Source of the DNA: Alisma plantago-aquatica
Lineage: Eukaryota > Streptophyta > Magnoliopsida > Alismatales > Alismataceae
DNA: 64,000 bases
Assembly: GCA_963693085.1 (NCBI GenBank)
Contig: OY856409.1
Span: 525,969,303-526,033,302, forward strand
Reading direction: 5' to 3'
In this document: positions 12,901 through 26,300 of the stretch, in pieces
How the letters are laid out: the number at the start of each line of letters is the position of its first letter
Position numbering within the stretch: the stretch's first letter is position 1
Notes under the pieces: model-generated
Seen by the model: the letters and a program-made list of their open reading frames with translations, nothing else
Databases searched by the model: none
What the model was told of the DNA's origin: nothing
Program-made: the position numbers and the translations under genes

Positions 12901-13510
12901 ATTAAGAGATAGTATATATACTTATGTTGTGGATATGCTTAAGATTGTAGATGCGTACATATAGTAGCCATGATTATGTTGATAACTATGTTGCTACTAC
13001 TGATTATAATCATGATGCTAGCTATCTCATGTTGTTAGTTATGTTTATTATGCTAGTCATGTCATCTCATGTTGTTAGCTATGCTATGTTACTAGACTTG
13101 ATCATGATGCTAGATATGCATATGCTACTAACTTGCTTATATTGTCAACAAGATAAAGGATGATAGTCTGGCTAATGATGATAGTTATTATCTTCTCCTT
13201 TATATATTTTGTTAATCATCAATACTTCCGATCTTATTTGTTATATCTGATTAAACTGCTTAACTTCTTAATTACTTAAAAATGTTGTAATCAATAAACA
13301 TTGTTGGAGGTTATATCTCTTGCTGGGATATGGGTCTCACTCTTGTGGTTCGCCACACTATTTTAGGTAATCAGAAGTAATAAAAACAAACATGTGGAAG
13401 CAAAGAGGAGCTATAGTAATGAATCTTTGAGAAAGTTGATTAGATGTCTAGTGTGTCCTAGAGTCGTCCATGTACTCTCAGGTCCGGGCAAGAAAAGTTT
13501 ATATATGGTA
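9990..13510 (+). mobile_element. Decayed Tekay/Del-type gypsy LTR remnant
   Basis: Several landmarks appear in the same order as in the reverse complement of the intact LTRs at 35111-40044 and 44681-49567. Near 10066 GGCAGGTTTTATAACT matches GGCGGGTTTTATAACT. Near 12350 ATGGTGAAAT..ATTCCTAAGGGAA followed by TGAGTATGTGGG matches the LTR block around 36170-36260. Near 13335 there is a TCTCAC...TTTTAGGT block, and near 13455 TCCATGTACTCTCAGGT. The sequence between has diverged strongly, so the remnant is old. No LTR ends, target duplication or adjoining gag-pol were found, so it may be a solo LTR or a truncated piece. The orientation is opposite to the intact element. Confidence 0.65.
10989..11111. 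repeat. Tandem duplication of a 62-bp unit
   Basis: The unit TTAAATGGTAACTCTTT...GTTTATCTAAGGTG occurs at 10989-11050 and again at 11051-11111 with only a few differences. It sits inside the decayed LTR and looks recent relative to that LTR. Confidence 0.9.
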
Positions 13511-13929
13511 TTTCAAACAAATTGAACCATTGTTAGCATATTAATGCTTGTTTGTGTGGCATATATGAATATTGTTCTCCTGTGTATGTATGTTGTGACT
13601 AAGGCAATTGAACATTTTTATCAAATTCTTGGCCTAGTATGGATAAAAGAAAGATGTTGGGGTCCTATGCAAATGTTTCTGAGCAGGTGTTGACGTTTAA
13701 ATCAGTTTTAATGTACCCATATTTTTGGGTATGTGATTAATTAGTGATTGATTGTGTTTTATGTTTTGAGTAATCTCATTTAGTGTAATGGGTTCTCACA
13801 AATATCTGGAGGAAGTCTGCAAAGACTGTTCAAGCCTTATTCTAGGTAATGGAAGAATGGCTCGTTTGGATTCTATAATTAGTAAGGAACACTGGAATGT
13901 TCCTGAAAACAGAAGATTTCTAATCTCAA

Positions 13930-14470
13930 CAAGTTTCTAATTGAAAATTACTCTACTAGAAATGAGGAAGATGCCTTGTTACTCAATGGGGTCAAGAACA
14001 TTAAACTGTATGAAGCTTGGGATTTTTGTAGGGAGAAAAGTAATACAGTCACTTGGTCGAATTGGGTGTGGAAGTAAAATCATCCGATGAGATTCAAGTT
14101 CCATGTGTGGAATCTCTTCTCTGATTGTTTGCCTACTATGGATATTCTAAGATGCAAGGGAGTCAATATCATCTCATATTGCTTCCTGTGCAAAAATCAT
14201 GGTGAAGATGTTGCTCATTTATTCTTGGATTGTGAGTTTGCTAATTCGTTATGGGTTCGAGCTGTTGCTGACAGAAGAATCCCATGCTGCCCTGGAAATC
14301 TAGAGATGATGGTCAACTGAAACAATAAGGTCATAAAAGGAGTTTGCTTCACGATATTATACCATATCTGGAGCTACAGGAACAAAATAGTTTTTGAAGA
14401 TCTCATTCCTGATCATGATAGATGTTGGAACTTTATACACACAGATATAGTTTCACTATATAGACAATAG
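13930..14470 (+). pseudogene. LINE reverse-transcriptase C-terminal zinc-binding domain (zf-RVT), fragment
   Basis: The reading frame shows AWDFCREKSNTVTWSNWVWK, one stop (TAA at 14076), then MRFKFHVWNLFSDCLPTMD, CFLCKNHGEDVAHLFLDCEFA and later LYHIWSYRNKIVFED. The C-x2-C...H...C pattern and the WxxRN motif are typical of the zf-RVT region that follows the reverse transcriptase in plant L1-type LINEs. Only the C-terminal region is present; the endonuclease and reverse transcriptase are absent. An in-frame stop at about 14319 follows the zinc-binding part. It is a dead fragment, and the family is clear from motif order. Confidence 0.85.
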
Positions 14471-14550
14471 TGTAGAGTTTCTTTCTTTGTTATGTACAGT
14501 CCTTTGTTCTTCTTTATCCTTCCTTTCTTATATGATCTGTACTTTATGGA

Positions 14551-15390
14551 AGCTGCTCCGCTTGAGGTCTCGCAACTTAAGGGGCGACTAGGTTTTCCTG
14601 CACGCGAAGCCTCTGGCCAGGGGGAGGGGGTCTGGCAGCTTGGGTGTGCCACCCTGCTTCCCCCTAGGTCGTCTCTGCGCCTGCATCGACGGGGCCTCTG
14701 TCCTCTGGTGCCTCATCGTCGTGCTTCCCTCTCTGCCCTAGTCCCCTTTCCGCGACGGATGCAATGGGTTCCAGATCTAACTGGGGCCGAAGCTGGGGTG
14801 GCAGCAACGATCTGTCAGAGGTTGCTCCGGTCACTGGTGGAGATCGTTTGGGTGATCTGGGACGGGCGTGCGGCCTCCCCTTGGCCACTGCCCTTGTTAT
14901 TGCGGGAGTGTCTCCCCTCTTTTTCTCGCTTGGGTGCTAGTTTCTGGCAGGCTATCTGCCTTGTTCCGCCGTATATCGGCGTTGTTTCTTCCTTTCAATA
15001 AGGATTGTTACTCCTTCCTCTGTGAAGGCGATGGTTTTTCTGGGGTTTCCCCCGGTAATTCAACCGTAGTACGGCTTCTCTAGATTGATTTCATTACTCA
15101 GTTGTATGGCTTCATTTGAGTTGATATACGAGCAGAATATCGTCTTGTTTCAGCCCCTCTACCACTACTTAATGCTCAAGTTGAAGGAATTCTTCAGAAA
15201 AAGCTGCTTAAGACAGCCTCAAAGAAGAAGAATCAAAGCAAAAATGTCTCTCTCTCGTTCCAATATGATTTGTAGTGCCCTAGGGTTACTGAACGTGCCG
15301 TTTGTATGTTCTGTTTGTATCTTTCTCCCCATTTGTAGATGTCATATGGCTAACAAGTAATGAATCGATCCTTTTTCTCTCAAAAAAAAA
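14551..15390 (+). mobile_element. Poly(A)-tailed retroposon of unknown source with 15-bp target duplication
   Basis: The insert ends in CTCTCAAAAAAAAA (to 15390) and is flanked by TCTGTACTTTATGGA (14536-14550) and TCTATACTTTATGGA (15391-15405), a 15-bp duplication with one mismatch. Long target duplications plus an A-tail are signs of LINE-machinery retrotransposition. The first 500 bp are strongly GC-rich, unlike the host LINE. I do not recognise the body: it could be a SINE-like element, a 5'-truncated LINE or a processed transcript. The open frames inside it look incidental. Confidence 0.75.
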
Positions 15391-15524
15391 TCTATACTTT
15401 ATGGACTGTTTGGATGTGGCATAGGGCCCATCCTCTATTCTTTTTGAAAAAGCAATAAAAAGGGACAGCAAGCTTAGGTGAACAAAAAAATGCTAGCCAA
15501 GTCTAGACTTAGTCACAGGTTGTG

Positions 15525-17530
15525 GGGGGGAAGCCCTTCATATAGGAAATTGCATTCTAAACCATATACCTTTTAAACATCTTGATAAAGCACTCTTTGA
15601 ACTTTGGATTAAGAAAAAAACCATATTTAAAATACCTCAAAATGTGGGATCATGTGGCCGAGGTTAAAATCCTTGATAATAAAAAGATAAAACTAGGACC
15701 TAAAACTGTTGATATCGTCTTTATAGGATATGTTGGAAACAGTAATGCCAATAGATTCCTAGTAATAAAATCTGATATGTCAGACATTAGAGTCAACTAT
15801 ATAGTTGATATTAGACTTGTAGATGTTGTCTATAATGAAACTATATTTCCTCTTTTGGAAAAAGTTCCTAGACATGTTAGTGAAGATCCATCTTCCTCTT
15901 CTCCTCAAGAACCTCTTCCCTTACCACCTTCATGTGAAGTAGAACATGAAATCCTTATAGACTAACCTTCCAGTGACCTAGGTAGGGGTAAAGGGACTAA
16001 ATTTGATAAAAACTATGGTCCAAACTTCTATACCCTTTTAGTAGAAGAAGACTCACTTACCTCTAAGGATGCCATGAAATCCATAGACTCCAATTTTTGG
16101 AAGGAAGTTGTTGGTAATGAAATAGAATCAATTATGAACAATCATACATGGATTTTTATTGAGATTCCTCTAGGATACAGGACTATTGAATATAAATGAA
16201 TGTTCAAGAAAAATATGAGGGCATGTGGTTCAATTGATAATTTTAAGGCTAGACTAGTAGACAAAGGCTTTAGTCAAAAGGAAGGATTCGATTATTTTGA
16301 TACAAATGCTTGGGTAACCAAAATCTCTTCCAACTCCTGTCTTTGTGTCTTTAGCTATGATCCATAAACTTTAAATCCATGAAATGAATGTTCAAAACAT
16401 CCTTCTTGAATGGAGATCTTGAAGAAGAGATTTATATGGATCAATCAAAATGTTTTTTAGCACCTGGACAAGAACATAGAATTTATGGACTAGTCAAGTC
16501 CTTGTATAGACTTAAACAAGCACCTAAATATTAGAACGATAAGTTTGATAAAGTTATTTATCTTCTAGATTTATTGCGAATGAATCTCATCGTAGTATTT
16601 ATTCCAAAAATTTTGGTGACACATGCATCATTATGTGTTTGTGTGTAGATGATATCTTGTTGTTTGGATCTTTGATATGGAAGATTTAAGACTTACTAAT
16701 GTAATACTTGGTATTAAAGTGAGTAGATCTACTTTTGGTTTTGTGCTTAATCAAACTCATTATGTAGATGAAATTTTCATAGAATTGAAATGTTTGATTG
16801 TACTTCTGTTAATACAACTTATGATCCTAGCTTACATCTTAAGGTAAATAAGGGTACTCTTGTGGATCAACATTGATATGCGAAAGTAACAAGAAGCTTG
16901 GTTTACCTAGATAACTACACTAGACATGATATTTCTTATACTATAAGTAGATTGAGTAGGCACACTAGTTATCCTAACACAGAACACTACAAGGGTTTGG
17001 TAAGAGTGTTTAAGTATCTTAAAGGTACATCAAAGTATACTCTTCTCTACACTAGTTTTATACCTATGCTAGAGGGTTATACATATGCAAACTAGATTGT
17101 TGATTCTCATGAAACCAAGTCAACCTGTAGATATGTGTTTTGCCTTGGAGGACAAGTAGTTTCTTAGAAATCATCTAAGCAAACTGTCAGAAATAAATCC
17201 ACCATGGAGGCTGAGTTTATTGCTTTGGATTTATCTTTTTGTGAGGTTGAATGGCTTAGAAATTTACTTATTGATCTGCCAATTGTTTCTAAATCATTTT
17301 CTCCTATTTCCATATTATGTGATAATAAAGCAACCATTGACAAAGCTAAGTAATCACAAGGTAACCCGGGAAAGTGTTTTATGAGGTTAAGATAGGATGA
17401 TGTGAGAGATCATATCACTTGTGGGGTCATATATATAGAGTATGTGAAATATGCAATGAATATTGCAGACCCACTTACTAAGGGTCTAGCTAGAAAGCTA
17501 GAACTTAGTTCATCGCAAGGGATGAATCTT
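15525..17530 (+). pseudogene. Copia pol remnant: integrase end, reverse transcriptase, RNase H
   Basis: In order: the integrase C-terminal part (LKMWDHVAEVKI, KKIKLGPKTVDIVFIGY, 15582-15965); the start of the copia reverse transcriptase (FWKEVVGNEIESIMNNHTW at about 16095, then [16 protein letters not shown]); SLYRLKQAPKY at about 16500; the catalytic CVDDILLFGS at about 16646; and RNase H (GTSKYTLLYT, STMEAEFIALDLSFCE, ISILCDNKATID), ending with NIADPLTKGLARKL at about 17460. Frames change several times and stops interrupt it, so it cannot produce a working polyprotein. In intact copia elements these domains copy the RNA and insert the cDNA. Motif order identifies copia (integrase before reverse transcriptase). 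Confidence 0.9.
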
Positions 17531-18405
17531 CTTCCCATAGATTATACATTGTAGTGGTAACCCTACCATTCGAAAACTGAAGATCCCATGAGCATTGGTT
17601 CAAAGGGACAACTAAACTGTCATGTTATGTAAAAACACACCTTGGAGCTTCACTCTTGACCTTCATAGTACTGGAATAACTTTACTCTGAACAGATTCAA
17701 GGTCATTTATTGGCATGGTGTATATCAGACAGGACACCATTGGAGAACCTTGCTATATGAATGTAACCCAAGAGATGGGGTTTATGTGAGTTGGGAAAAT
17801 GCATTAGAGAGCTCATGAAACAAGATCCTTGTAAATGTCATTTATGCCCAACACTGATAGGAACTTGTTCTCATGCCCACACTATGATCATGTGATTTAC
17901 TAAATTATGAATCAATGAGACTAGTTCAAGACAAAATTCACCACGTCTCTTTAAATTGAAGTGAGTCATTCTAGACAATGGTTCAAAGAGACAAACTACT
18001 AATGCTGAAAAACATCACAAACTTTTATTATTTATTGATTTTTCAAAAGATTTTATAGAACATGTTAGAGAATGTTGTATTTCCTTATTCTAAAAATTAG
18101 TTTTACAACCATCAACTTTGTCCCATTTTATTATGAAATAAAATTTATTTTATTTTCTGAAAAGACTTTTGGTATTCATTTTGCATCATTTGGAGTCTAT
18201 TGACAACATTTAAGGCAACAACAATTACCATTTCTTTAACTATCATTAAAGCCATCCATTAATTTTGAAAATCAAGACAAGAGTTGGGAATAGAAACAAT
18301 TGTAAGGTAAGACAACATCAATTATCGCCTCTTTGACTACCATTAAAGCCGCCTATTAAATGTGATGATTAAGATGCATATTGCAAAGACCAACAATTGT
18401 AACGT

Positions 18406-20337
18406 CACTACTACAAAAAATGGTTTTTATAATAGTTCATTTTTCCATTTTACAACAGGTGTCAACTGTTGTATTAGATTGTGTGGTCTTATGGGGGGGT
18501 TCTTTATACAACAGGTGTTGCGCATGTTGTAATATATGTATTTTATATAATAGTTAATACATGTTATAGTTCATTGAACACACATGTTGTAATAGGGGTG
18601 TTGTATATAACATGTTGAGACAAAAGGAAAATACATCTAGACACAAGGTTTCGAACTTGAGACCACTTAAAAGTAAGGCACATCTCAAACCGATGAACCA
18701 GTTTCATTTTATGCAACACATATATTATTTGTTGTACATATACAACAAATGACATGCAAACCTGTTGTGTGATTGTGGTCTATTACAACAGGTAACTACT
18801 ACAATAGGTGAAAGCCTATTGTGTAATTATAGTATACTACAATGGGTTATAGTATGTTGTGTAATGATGGTCTATGACAACGGGTTAACATATGTGACTA
18901 TTACAACGGGTAGAGCATGTTGTGTAATTATGATCTTTTACAACAGATTAGAGTATGTTGTGTAGGGATGAGCATCGGGTCGGGCCGGCCCGATCTGACC
19001 CGCGACCCATCCTGCATAACCCGATCCAGACCCGAACCCGATTTATAATATGGGTGGGTCGGGCCTAAAATTTAAACTCATATTTTATTTGGGCCGGGTA
19101 TGGGCGGAGGTAAACCCAGACCTGAAAACCCAAATACCTAGATTATATTTTATGTACATTATAGATGTATACATCTATCTTTGTCTTGAAAGAAAAACAT
19201 ATAGATTTCTTGATGCAATATGTAGTATGTATCCAACCAATGGCAACATAGAAAATCTGTAATCAATCAACATGATTAGTGAATTGATACTAGTAAGATA
19301 ACTATCATTGACATAGATAGACATACTTGATTTCATTGTTTTGATCTCACACTGTCCACATGTAGGGGACAAATGATCTTTTGCTCAATGCATAGTAGAT
19401 TATGCTCATTTTTTTTCTCATATGCCCACATATAGGAGACAAATGATCTCTTACCCTTCCAAAACTCATTTCGTTGTATATACATATAGGATGAGAAGCA
19501 AAAAGCCACAACATCATAGATTCCACTAATTTTTTCACATGTATGAGAAAATGATTTATTTCTCTTTCAATATCCATTCATTGTTGTAGGGGATCATATA
19601 ACTAAGGTGTACATATTCTGGCTACATTTATCACAAAATATATGTATTGTTTTGAAGGTTGATCACAAAATACATATCATACTAGTTTAGTTTCCATGTT
19701 AGCAAGTTGGATCTAGCAAAATTTGGTATGCTCATTCGATGTTATATGGGCAAACCCGAACCCGGCCCGAAACCCAGCATTCTTATATGGGCCGGGTATG
19801 GGCTAACATTTTTCATTTTTATCCGGGCCCGAACCCAGCCCGTGGCCCACTTTAAAATGTGGGTTTGGGTTTGAGATAGGCAAAACCCAGTATAACCCGG
19901 CCCGATGCTCATCCCTAATGTTGTGTAATGATGGTCTATTACAACGGGTTAACATACATGACTATTACAACGGGTTAGAGCATGTTGTGTAATTATGATC
20001 TTTTACAACGGTTTAGAGTATGTTGTGTAATGATGATCTATCACAACTAAGTTAGCATATGTGACTATTACAACAGGTTAGAGCATGGTATGTAATTATG
20101 GTCTTTTACAACGGGTTTGAGTATGTTGTGATATTACAGTCTATTACAACAATTTAGCACTTGTTGTAGTATCACATATACTACAACGAGTTTCGCCCGT
20201 TGTATATAACTTGTGTTGTATAAAATATATAATTCACAACACACAAATAGACTTGTTGTAAAAGATATGCTAACTACAACACAACCAACAGAACTGTTGT
20301 GTTTTTCCCGTTGTAAAATGCATTTTCTGTAGTAGTG
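18406..20337. mobile_element. Non-autonomous CACTA element with 3-bp TSD
   Basis: The left end CACTACTACAAAAAATG and right end CATTTTCTGTAGTAGTG form inverted repeats, flanked by CGT at 18403-18405 and 20338-20340, the 3-bp duplication expected for CACTA. The interior has many copies of subterminal motifs such as ACAACGGGTTA and ATGTTGTGTAAT in alternating orientation. No transposase is present. Excluding the hAT element nested inside, it is about 970 bp. Confidence 0.95.
18963..19917. mobile_element. Non-autonomous hAT element nested in the CACTA element
   Basis: The ends TAGGGATGAGCATCGGGTCG and CGGCCCGATGCTCATCCCTA are inverted repeats with one mismatch. Perfect 8-bp duplications ATGTTGTG flank it at 18955-18962 and 19918-19925. 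Removing the insert with one duplication restores GAGTATGTTGTGTAATGATG, which matches another copy of the CACTA subterminal repeat at about 20013. Subterminal regions are rich in CCCGGCCC/GGGTCGGG-type motifs. No transposase is encoded; short open frames inside are incidental. Confidence 0.93.
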
Positions 20338-21599
20338 CGTGGGCAACGTGTGCGGGCTGGTACTGTGGGGCACAACTGAGACACTCTCCTTATAAGGAGG
20401 CGCCCACTCTCTATTGGAGACATATCGAGATACAGAGTTGTTCTTGCTCCGACGATGCTTCACAACATCCTCTTTCTTCTTTGTGACAAAGGACTAAAGG
20501 AATGAGTTTGACACAGTCCTCTCGCTTACATTGAGCAATTGTACTGAAGTTGGATAGTTGAATCATGGAGGCAGACTGGTGAAAAGACTCATGCTATGAG
20601 CGGCGGAATCCGTCTTTGAAGATAGTATTTCATACTCCTTCATCCCAAACTTTAGAATTTGCATCTTTTAACTAATTTTTATTTTCTCCGAATCCATAAT
20701 TGTTATTATTACTGTTGTGTATTTGGTGGTTAATTGTGTGTTTCAATCTAGTTAATTTATGTCTATATATCCAACACTTAATACGTTACAAATCGGTGAA
20801 GGCAGCGGCACACTCTTTCCATCAACCTATGGTGTGAATATTGCGGGGAAAATTCCAACATTGATAGCTTCTGTGATGGTCAGAATGTACTTGTGGTTTG
20901 TTAAAAACCACATGTGCTTGTGGTTTGAAAACCACATCTACACGGCCTTTTGGTATTAACTAATTGAACTCCAGTTCTCGTTATGTTGAAAAGGTCAAAT
21001 CCCAACCCGTGAGGTTGAAAAGAAGATTATCATACTGGAGACCACGAAAACTATCCTCCCGTGGTATTAGCAAAGTTTGCTTGTTTACCGAAAGCTTGTT
21101 GAACGATGACCAAAAACGCAATCTTGATCAACCCATACATGCATGCGCTAGACTGGCACTAAATTCCCGTGATCTGGTTGTCACTTGTAAGAAAACGTGC
21201 GTGTGCAGGGTTAATAAATGATCAAAGTCCATGCTAGATGTGCTAAATAAAAATTTCTCATCTAGTTATAGGGGTCTAACGGGCACTCAAACTCAAGCAC
21301 ACACGGGATTCATGAATGCACGTTCGCTTGGTCGAGCGAGTTAGGTATCTCGGGCCTGACTATTCGTTGCGACAAGTTTACTGCACGTACGGTCGTCGTT
21401 TCTTTTCCTGATCAAACTTTGACTCTAGCAAGGCGCGGCCCAGTACTGATGGTCATGACAGGATATGTAAGAGACAGTAGCGCATCGCTCCTGGAGAAAA
21501 AAACTGAGTTCCTTCTTTCCACCTCCTGGTCCACCTGCAGCAACGAACAACACTAGTGTGGACCACCGTTTTCACTCAAATTCAAGGTCTGTAACCATG

Positions 21600-23378
<1,779 letters not shown>

Positions 23379-23399
23379 GTCTGCATAGAAGGATTCATT

Positions 23400-26300
23400 T
23401 ATCAAATTGTCACTATTTCTTTCCTAGTTGCCCGTGCGAGCGTTCAGGGTACTGTAACAAGAGTGTCGACACCAACCATATGATTTACTTGTTTTTTTGG
23501 TGGGTGATATGATTTACTTTCTCATTACAGCATACAACAATTTGTTTATTGGAAAACAATTTGGTTAATTGATTGTCCAGATAAATGTTTCTTTTTCTTC
23601 TAATACACCTGGCTTTTCCGTTTTGGAGTTGTAGCCAATAACATCATGGACAGTGATCTCGCGTTTTTCCCAGGCCAATACTAACCGGGATTTGGTAATT
23701 GTTGTTTATTTTGTAGGAAAAATGATTGTTTCACGTCCATTTTGCTGGCCAACTGTTTCCATTGTTTAACGTGTTTATGCGTCATAAATCTCAAATATAC
23801 CAAATATAGTATAACATTGGATCTGGTCTAGGTGACAATCCTAATGTGTCACGGCAATAAATAACCTATTCACAAGCAAAAGTTAAGCCAGTATCAAAAT
23901 ATTTGCATTTTTGTATACAAACATAGACTATTCTATGTACTGCATGTGCAACCTACATAACCATATACTCATAAAAGCATTGAAAGCACTTTATAAAAAA
24001 AAACAGAAATGATATCATGAATAAGCAATTCAAACTGAACGAGAATATACCAAACAGTTTTCTTATTACATGTCAAGGAACAAACTTCAACATCAATCCA
24101 AAACATAAAAGCAAGTTTGAATACATGTGAGAGAGACTTCAACGCAACTAAGATCACTATAATGGCCAAGTACAAACTCATACACAACTACTCCTTAAGC
24201 TCATTGCTTCTGAGATTGTCATCTCCCAATATGTATCTGCACACAACCATGAGTTTCAAAATTTTAAATTAGGTAAGTACAATTGAGCATATGCTATAAT
24301 AATTAGAGAAAAAAATATCAAATTTGTAAAGAAAATTAAAATAGTCGACTAACATCTTAAATAGAGGTAATTAGGGAAGCATTTACATTTACTTGAATTA
24401 CTTGTTGTACGTGTAAGTCTGTCAATACTGGAAACAAAACAGATATCATGAATATGAGTACATCAAAGTTTCTTGAACCCCATCATGTGATGTGAGAAGC
24501 TACTCTAAAATTAATGTTCAGAACCACATCTTATGTTGTGAACAATACTTTGAATGTGAAGAAACACATTGTATGACAGCTACATCCAATTTAAAAATGA
24601 AGAGATAGTCACATATAATTTCTTATATCTTCATCTCTTACCTAAGGGTTTGCATCCATATGACTCAATAAACGTAGAATTATATGAAGAGTTCTAGGGA
24701 TAATTGATCTTTTTTACAGCCATTTCGATGAGGTTTAATCATAAAAAAGATGCATGAAATGACCTCATGAACAATCACATATACTATGTAACTTAAGATA
24801 TGTAAGACAAATTGATGAACATCATAAGCTCAATGTCATGGTCAACTTCAGTAGGTTAGGAGGTAAATCTCATCTAAGCCCCAATTCATGTCAGAACTAT
24901 ATTTAATCCCAAAATCATAACAATGTTGATCATTAGGGTCAAAATACTAACTATTACTAAGATTAAAATTTGATGAACACTTAGAGAAAATAATCATGGC
25001 AACATAGACCGTGCGTAGATCACAAAAATTTATGAATTTCATATTTGGTTCGTATTTTTTAGATAACATGTCATTTAGTATTTGATTTATGGGTTTGGGC
25101 TAATAAGGTAATTGATAAATTTTTATTTCTAATTTGTCAAAAATCCCAAAAAATACAACCTAAGTTGGTCTACTAATGTCTAATATGCCCCAATGATACC
25201 ATAGCCTCTTATCTTGACACACTGATATCAAGGACAAGTCACATGTTTGGTTTTGGTTAAGCTAAAGATCACATGAGACATGTAGAGTGAGGAATCCCAA
25301 TCCAACTCACAAATAACTAATTCCCAAAACCAACAGAGGATTCACTTGTGATTAGAGATCAATCTCACTTTAATGAGTTGTTGGTCGCGACCAAAGGCGA
25401 TCATAGAACTAGGAAATGCTTATCAAAGAATGATACTCACACAACACCTACTCATACATCAAAGTGGGTGGGAAAATAGGGGTAAAAATAGCATAAATGG
25501 ATTTGTGATGATTCTATGAGCAAGGTAGGTTGTTTCCTAGGCAACGAAGATGGCTAGAACACTAACACTGGATAAGGAGACTGAAAAGGAGGCAAAACAA
25601 GTGAATCTACATACCTTCCTATATGATAGAATTGAGGAGAGGAACATGTTCTTGGGAGCAAGTTGCGGCGATTCCTTTCTTCTTGAGCGTGCACAAATGG
25701 AAGGAGATTTGTCTCCCAGAGTCCAATTAGTCAAGTAGCAATTGAACACATTGGCATGCCTAACTAGTGGATGCCATCAGAATATGCGATTTGGGTGAAC
25801 ACCATGGTTTTTGAAGGGTCGTTTTGGTCAAGGCAATTGGCTAAAGATGTTACATTGATGAGGATATAGAAATGAGGTATGTCTTGGGATCTAGGATGTA
25901 TAGATTGAATTTTTGGATGGGAAACTCACAAAACTCCAAAAAATTGGCTATTGTCTTAAAAGGCGACGGAAGGTAGTCCCATACCTTCTATGAATTTCAT
26001 AGGAGGGAATGAAGTATTGTGATTTAGGATTTTTATGATTAGTAAACTTAGAAAGTGAGTGATTTATTGATTGACTCACAATGGGATATTGAATGTTATT
26101 ATATACTTGGATTTCATAAAGGTTAACGATATCACAAGGAATTTGGTTTGAAGAGGTTGCATAATATTGCAAACTCTAGCTCAAAATGGGTGGGAGAATG
26201 ACCAATTCGACCAGGATCAAGATCCAATGACTATGAGAAGAGATGTCTAAAGTAGACAACATTAAAAAAAAATTTCTTTTCTTAGGGGATGTCAAGATGC

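Larger units (their letters stand above)
13780..15460 (+). mobile_element. LINE 3' end (L1-type), interrupted
   Basis: A decayed LINE ORF2 C-terminus (13930-14470) is followed by an AT-rich 3' untranslated stretch that continues after 15405. The stretch is split by a younger retroposon at 14551-15390. Removing that insert joins ...TATGATCTGTACTTTATGGA to CTGTTTGGATGTGG. The left boundary is uncertain. Confidence 0.75.
15525..20776 (+). mobile_element. Ty1/copia element, 5'-truncated, with nested insertions in its 3' LTR
   Basis: A copia pol remnant (15525-17530) is followed by a non-coding stretch and a probable 3' LTR. The LTR would start TGTTAGAG at 18063 and end ATCCAACA at 20776, giving the usual TG..CA ends. 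It is split by the CACTA element at 18406-20337; without that insert the LTR is about 780 bp. A TATAAGGAGGC motif at about 20391 could be its TATA box. The 5' LTR, gag and protease are missing. The LTR ends are inferred, as no second LTR was found for comparison. Confidence 0.7.

Noticed and set aside
14492..15001. 169-codon open frame
   Set aside because: It spans the junction between a LINE 3' untranslated region and an inserted retroposon, so it cannot be an original gene; GC-rich sequence keeps the frame open.
25537..25749. Overlapping frames of 62 and 70 codons on opposite strands
   Set aside because: Neither contains a recognisable motif, and there is no supporting splice or promoter context.
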